DNA of 64,000 nucleotides. Origin: Polyangiaceae bacterium (GTDB lineage Bacteria > Myxococcota_A > Polyangia > Polyangiales > Polyangiaceae). Below, piece after piece: positions 62,640 through 64,000 of the stretch; position 1 is the stretch's first letter, and every line of letters begins with the position of its first letter. The notes below the pieces were generated by a model. It was not told where the DNA came from, did not search any database, and was given only the letters and a program-made list of their open reading frames with translations. Both the position numbers and the translations under genes were made by a program. Location: the NCBI GenBank assembly GCA_016719945.1, contig JADJYE010000001.1, positions 434,001 to 498,000 on the forward strand, given 5' to 3'.

Positions 62640-64000
62640 CGAGCTGGGCACCGCAGGACCTGGGCTCGAGGGGTGGCCCCGCCGGGGCTACCGGGCGTGA
62701 GGCGCCGGGAGGTGGACCGCTGGGCGGGCGCGTCGAGCGCGCCCTTCTGCCCTGGGGGCGGGGCCGTGGTCACCGGAGGCCTTGGCCCGGCCTGGGTCGC
62801 TGCGGCGCCGGCCGGCTGACGCGTGACCTTGCCTGCGCTTCACGGCCTGGCACGTTCTTGACGGTGACGGTGCTCGGTCTGTTTGCCTGGCTCGACCGTG
62901 AACCGACGCCCTCGGCCGAGCCCCTTGCACCGGTCGCCAGCCCCGCGTGTACGGAGCCGAGGCCCGGGAGACGCGGCGATGACCTGCCCGCGCAGATCGT
63001 CGGCGTCGTCGACCGTGACGTGCGGGCGCGGGACGAACCAGCCGATGACGGCGAGGCCGACCACCATGCTGGCGGCGTAGACCTGCACGCGGCCCGTCTG
63101 GATCACGCGGAGCACCGCGCCGACGACGCCGACCACCGCCCGTGAGCCGAGCGATGATCCCATCGACGATCCACTTGTCGGCCATCGTGAAGATGTCCGC
63201 GAGCGCGTCGACCATGCCCACCACGGTCGCGTCGTAGAGCTCGTCGATGCGCCACTTGTCGAGGATGAGCCTGTAGAGCCCCGGCATCGACCGCTTGAAG
63301 CTGAGCTCGGGCGCGCCGCCCTGCTGCTTGTAGATGGCGAAGGCCGCGAAGGAGCCGCCGGCGAAGGCGGCGACGCCCGGGGCCATCATCGTCCACATCT
63401 GCGCGCCGTGCGCCTCGACGCCCGCCCGTAGGCCGACGAACGTGTTCGCCCGGGCGAAGATCGGCTCGAGCTTGTGCATGAGCGGCGCGACGTGGATCGG
63501 CTCCGCGCCCAGGAAGCCAGCGACCAGCGCGAAGGCGCCGAGCACCATCAGCGGCACGGTCATCGGCAGCGGCGACTCGTGCGGCACCGGCCCGTCCATC
63601 TCGCCCGGCTTCTCGTGGTGAGCGTGCGCGTGGTCGTCGTGCCGTGTCGTCGTGCCCGGGGCTTGGGTCCTTCCAGCCCTGGACGATCTTCCAGCCGCGG
63701 AAGACCCGTGGAACGTCAGGAAGTAGGCGCGGAACATGTAGAACGCGGTCATCGTGGCGGCGAAGATGCCGACCCAGTAGATGGCCGGGCCGAGCCACGC
63801 GGGCCAGGCCACATGAACGGCCGCGCCAGGAGCCCGGGGGGGGCACCGTTCGTCCGACGGGCCGAGACGCCTTCCACAGGATCTCGTCCTTCGACCAGAA
63901 GCCGGCGAACAGCGGCACGCCCGCGATCGAGAGGCACGAGACGAGGTACGTCGCGTGCGTGATCGGCATGAACTTGCGCAGGCCGCCCATGTTGCGCATG
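62640..64000 (-). CDS. nuoL: NADH-quinone oxidoreductase subunit L (NuoL), C-terminal part, frameshifted
   Basis: The 5' end lies beyond the window. Recognisable pieces are KFMPITHATYLVSCLSIAGV, then PLFAGFWSKDEILWKA; after a break near 63850, AWPAWLGPAIYWVGIFAATM and TAFYMFRAYFLTFHGS; a His/Asp-rich loop (TRHDDHAHAHHEKPGEMDG), LMVLGAFALVAGFLGAEPIH, and ALADIFTMADKWIVDGIIAR; after a break near 63140, a last helix VYAASMVVGLAVIGWF. Further breaks are likely near 63680 and before the stop, which I could not place exactly. The nuoL-nuoM-nuoN order is the standard one. Confidence 0.88.

Overview
The window is a high-GC chromosomal segment that looks like a myxobacterium (Myxococcota, probably class Polyangia). 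Supporting traits are the many Gly/Ser-rich lipoproteins with MopE-like Asp/Cys motifs, a Ser/Thr kinase with a C-terminal membrane anchor, a GYF/pseudokinase fusion, a mevalonate pathway cluster, DUF692 fused to a SCO6045-like tail, an ECF42-type sigma factor with a DGPF partner, and long Arg-rich antisense ORFs typical of such GC content. This assignment rests on gene content only.

Layout. 0-10 kb: a phosphodiester-glycosidase-like membrane protein, a large actin/Hsp70-like ATPase, tRNA-Gly(CCC), a fatty-acid-hydroxylase-like enzyme, a lipoprotein esterase, a GYF/pseudokinase membrane protein and an orphan MlaF-like ATPase. 10-16 kb: glycogen phosphorylase and clpS-clpA, all riddled with single-base indels. 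16-28 kb: apaG, a rhomboid protease, a four-helix-bundle gene inside an inverted-repeat and hexanucleotide landscape, an acyl-CoA dehydrogenase between two lipoproteins, a tandem pair of MopE-like lipoproteins, a YkgJ protein, a hemerythrin-like protein, a D-cysteine-desulfhydrase-like enzyme and serC. 28-37 kb: an accessory zone with tandem repeats, hairpins, an IS remnant, a truncated SBBP-repeat gene, the ECF42 pair, REP-like repeats and an SMI1/KNR4 protein with a histone-H1-like tail. 36-48 kb: a TetR/Old-Yellow-Enzyme operon with two visible operators, a CheY-like regulator, two Cys-rich lipoproteins, a desaturase/ureohydrolase operon, a Ser/Thr kinase and TPR proteins. 48.9-54 kb: polyprenyl synthase, mevalonate kinase, diphosphomevalonate decarboxylase, phosphomevalonate kinase and a TPR lipoprotein, mostly with overlapping stop/start codons. 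54-58.6 kb, minus strand: a lipoprotein, a secreted beta-propeller-like lipoprotein with a CxxCH motif and two knottin-like Cys modules, and a DUF692 multinuclear-iron enzyme whose start overlaps the end of the Cys-rich gene. 59-64 kb, minus strand: nuoL (partial), nuoM and nuoN of complex I.

The most interesting candidate system is the Cys-rich lipoprotein/DUF692 pair, because DUF692 enzymes are known to modify Cys residues of peptides. Next are a family of hairpin repeats at three loci whose stems differ but stay paired, and the four-helix-bundle locus framed by inverted repeats.

Caution: many frame breaks look like assembly indels rather than gene decay. The tRNA itself lacks one T-stem base, and the clpS-clpA stretch changes frame more than a dozen times while its protein sequence stays recognisable. 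Coordinates of frameshifted genes are approximate.
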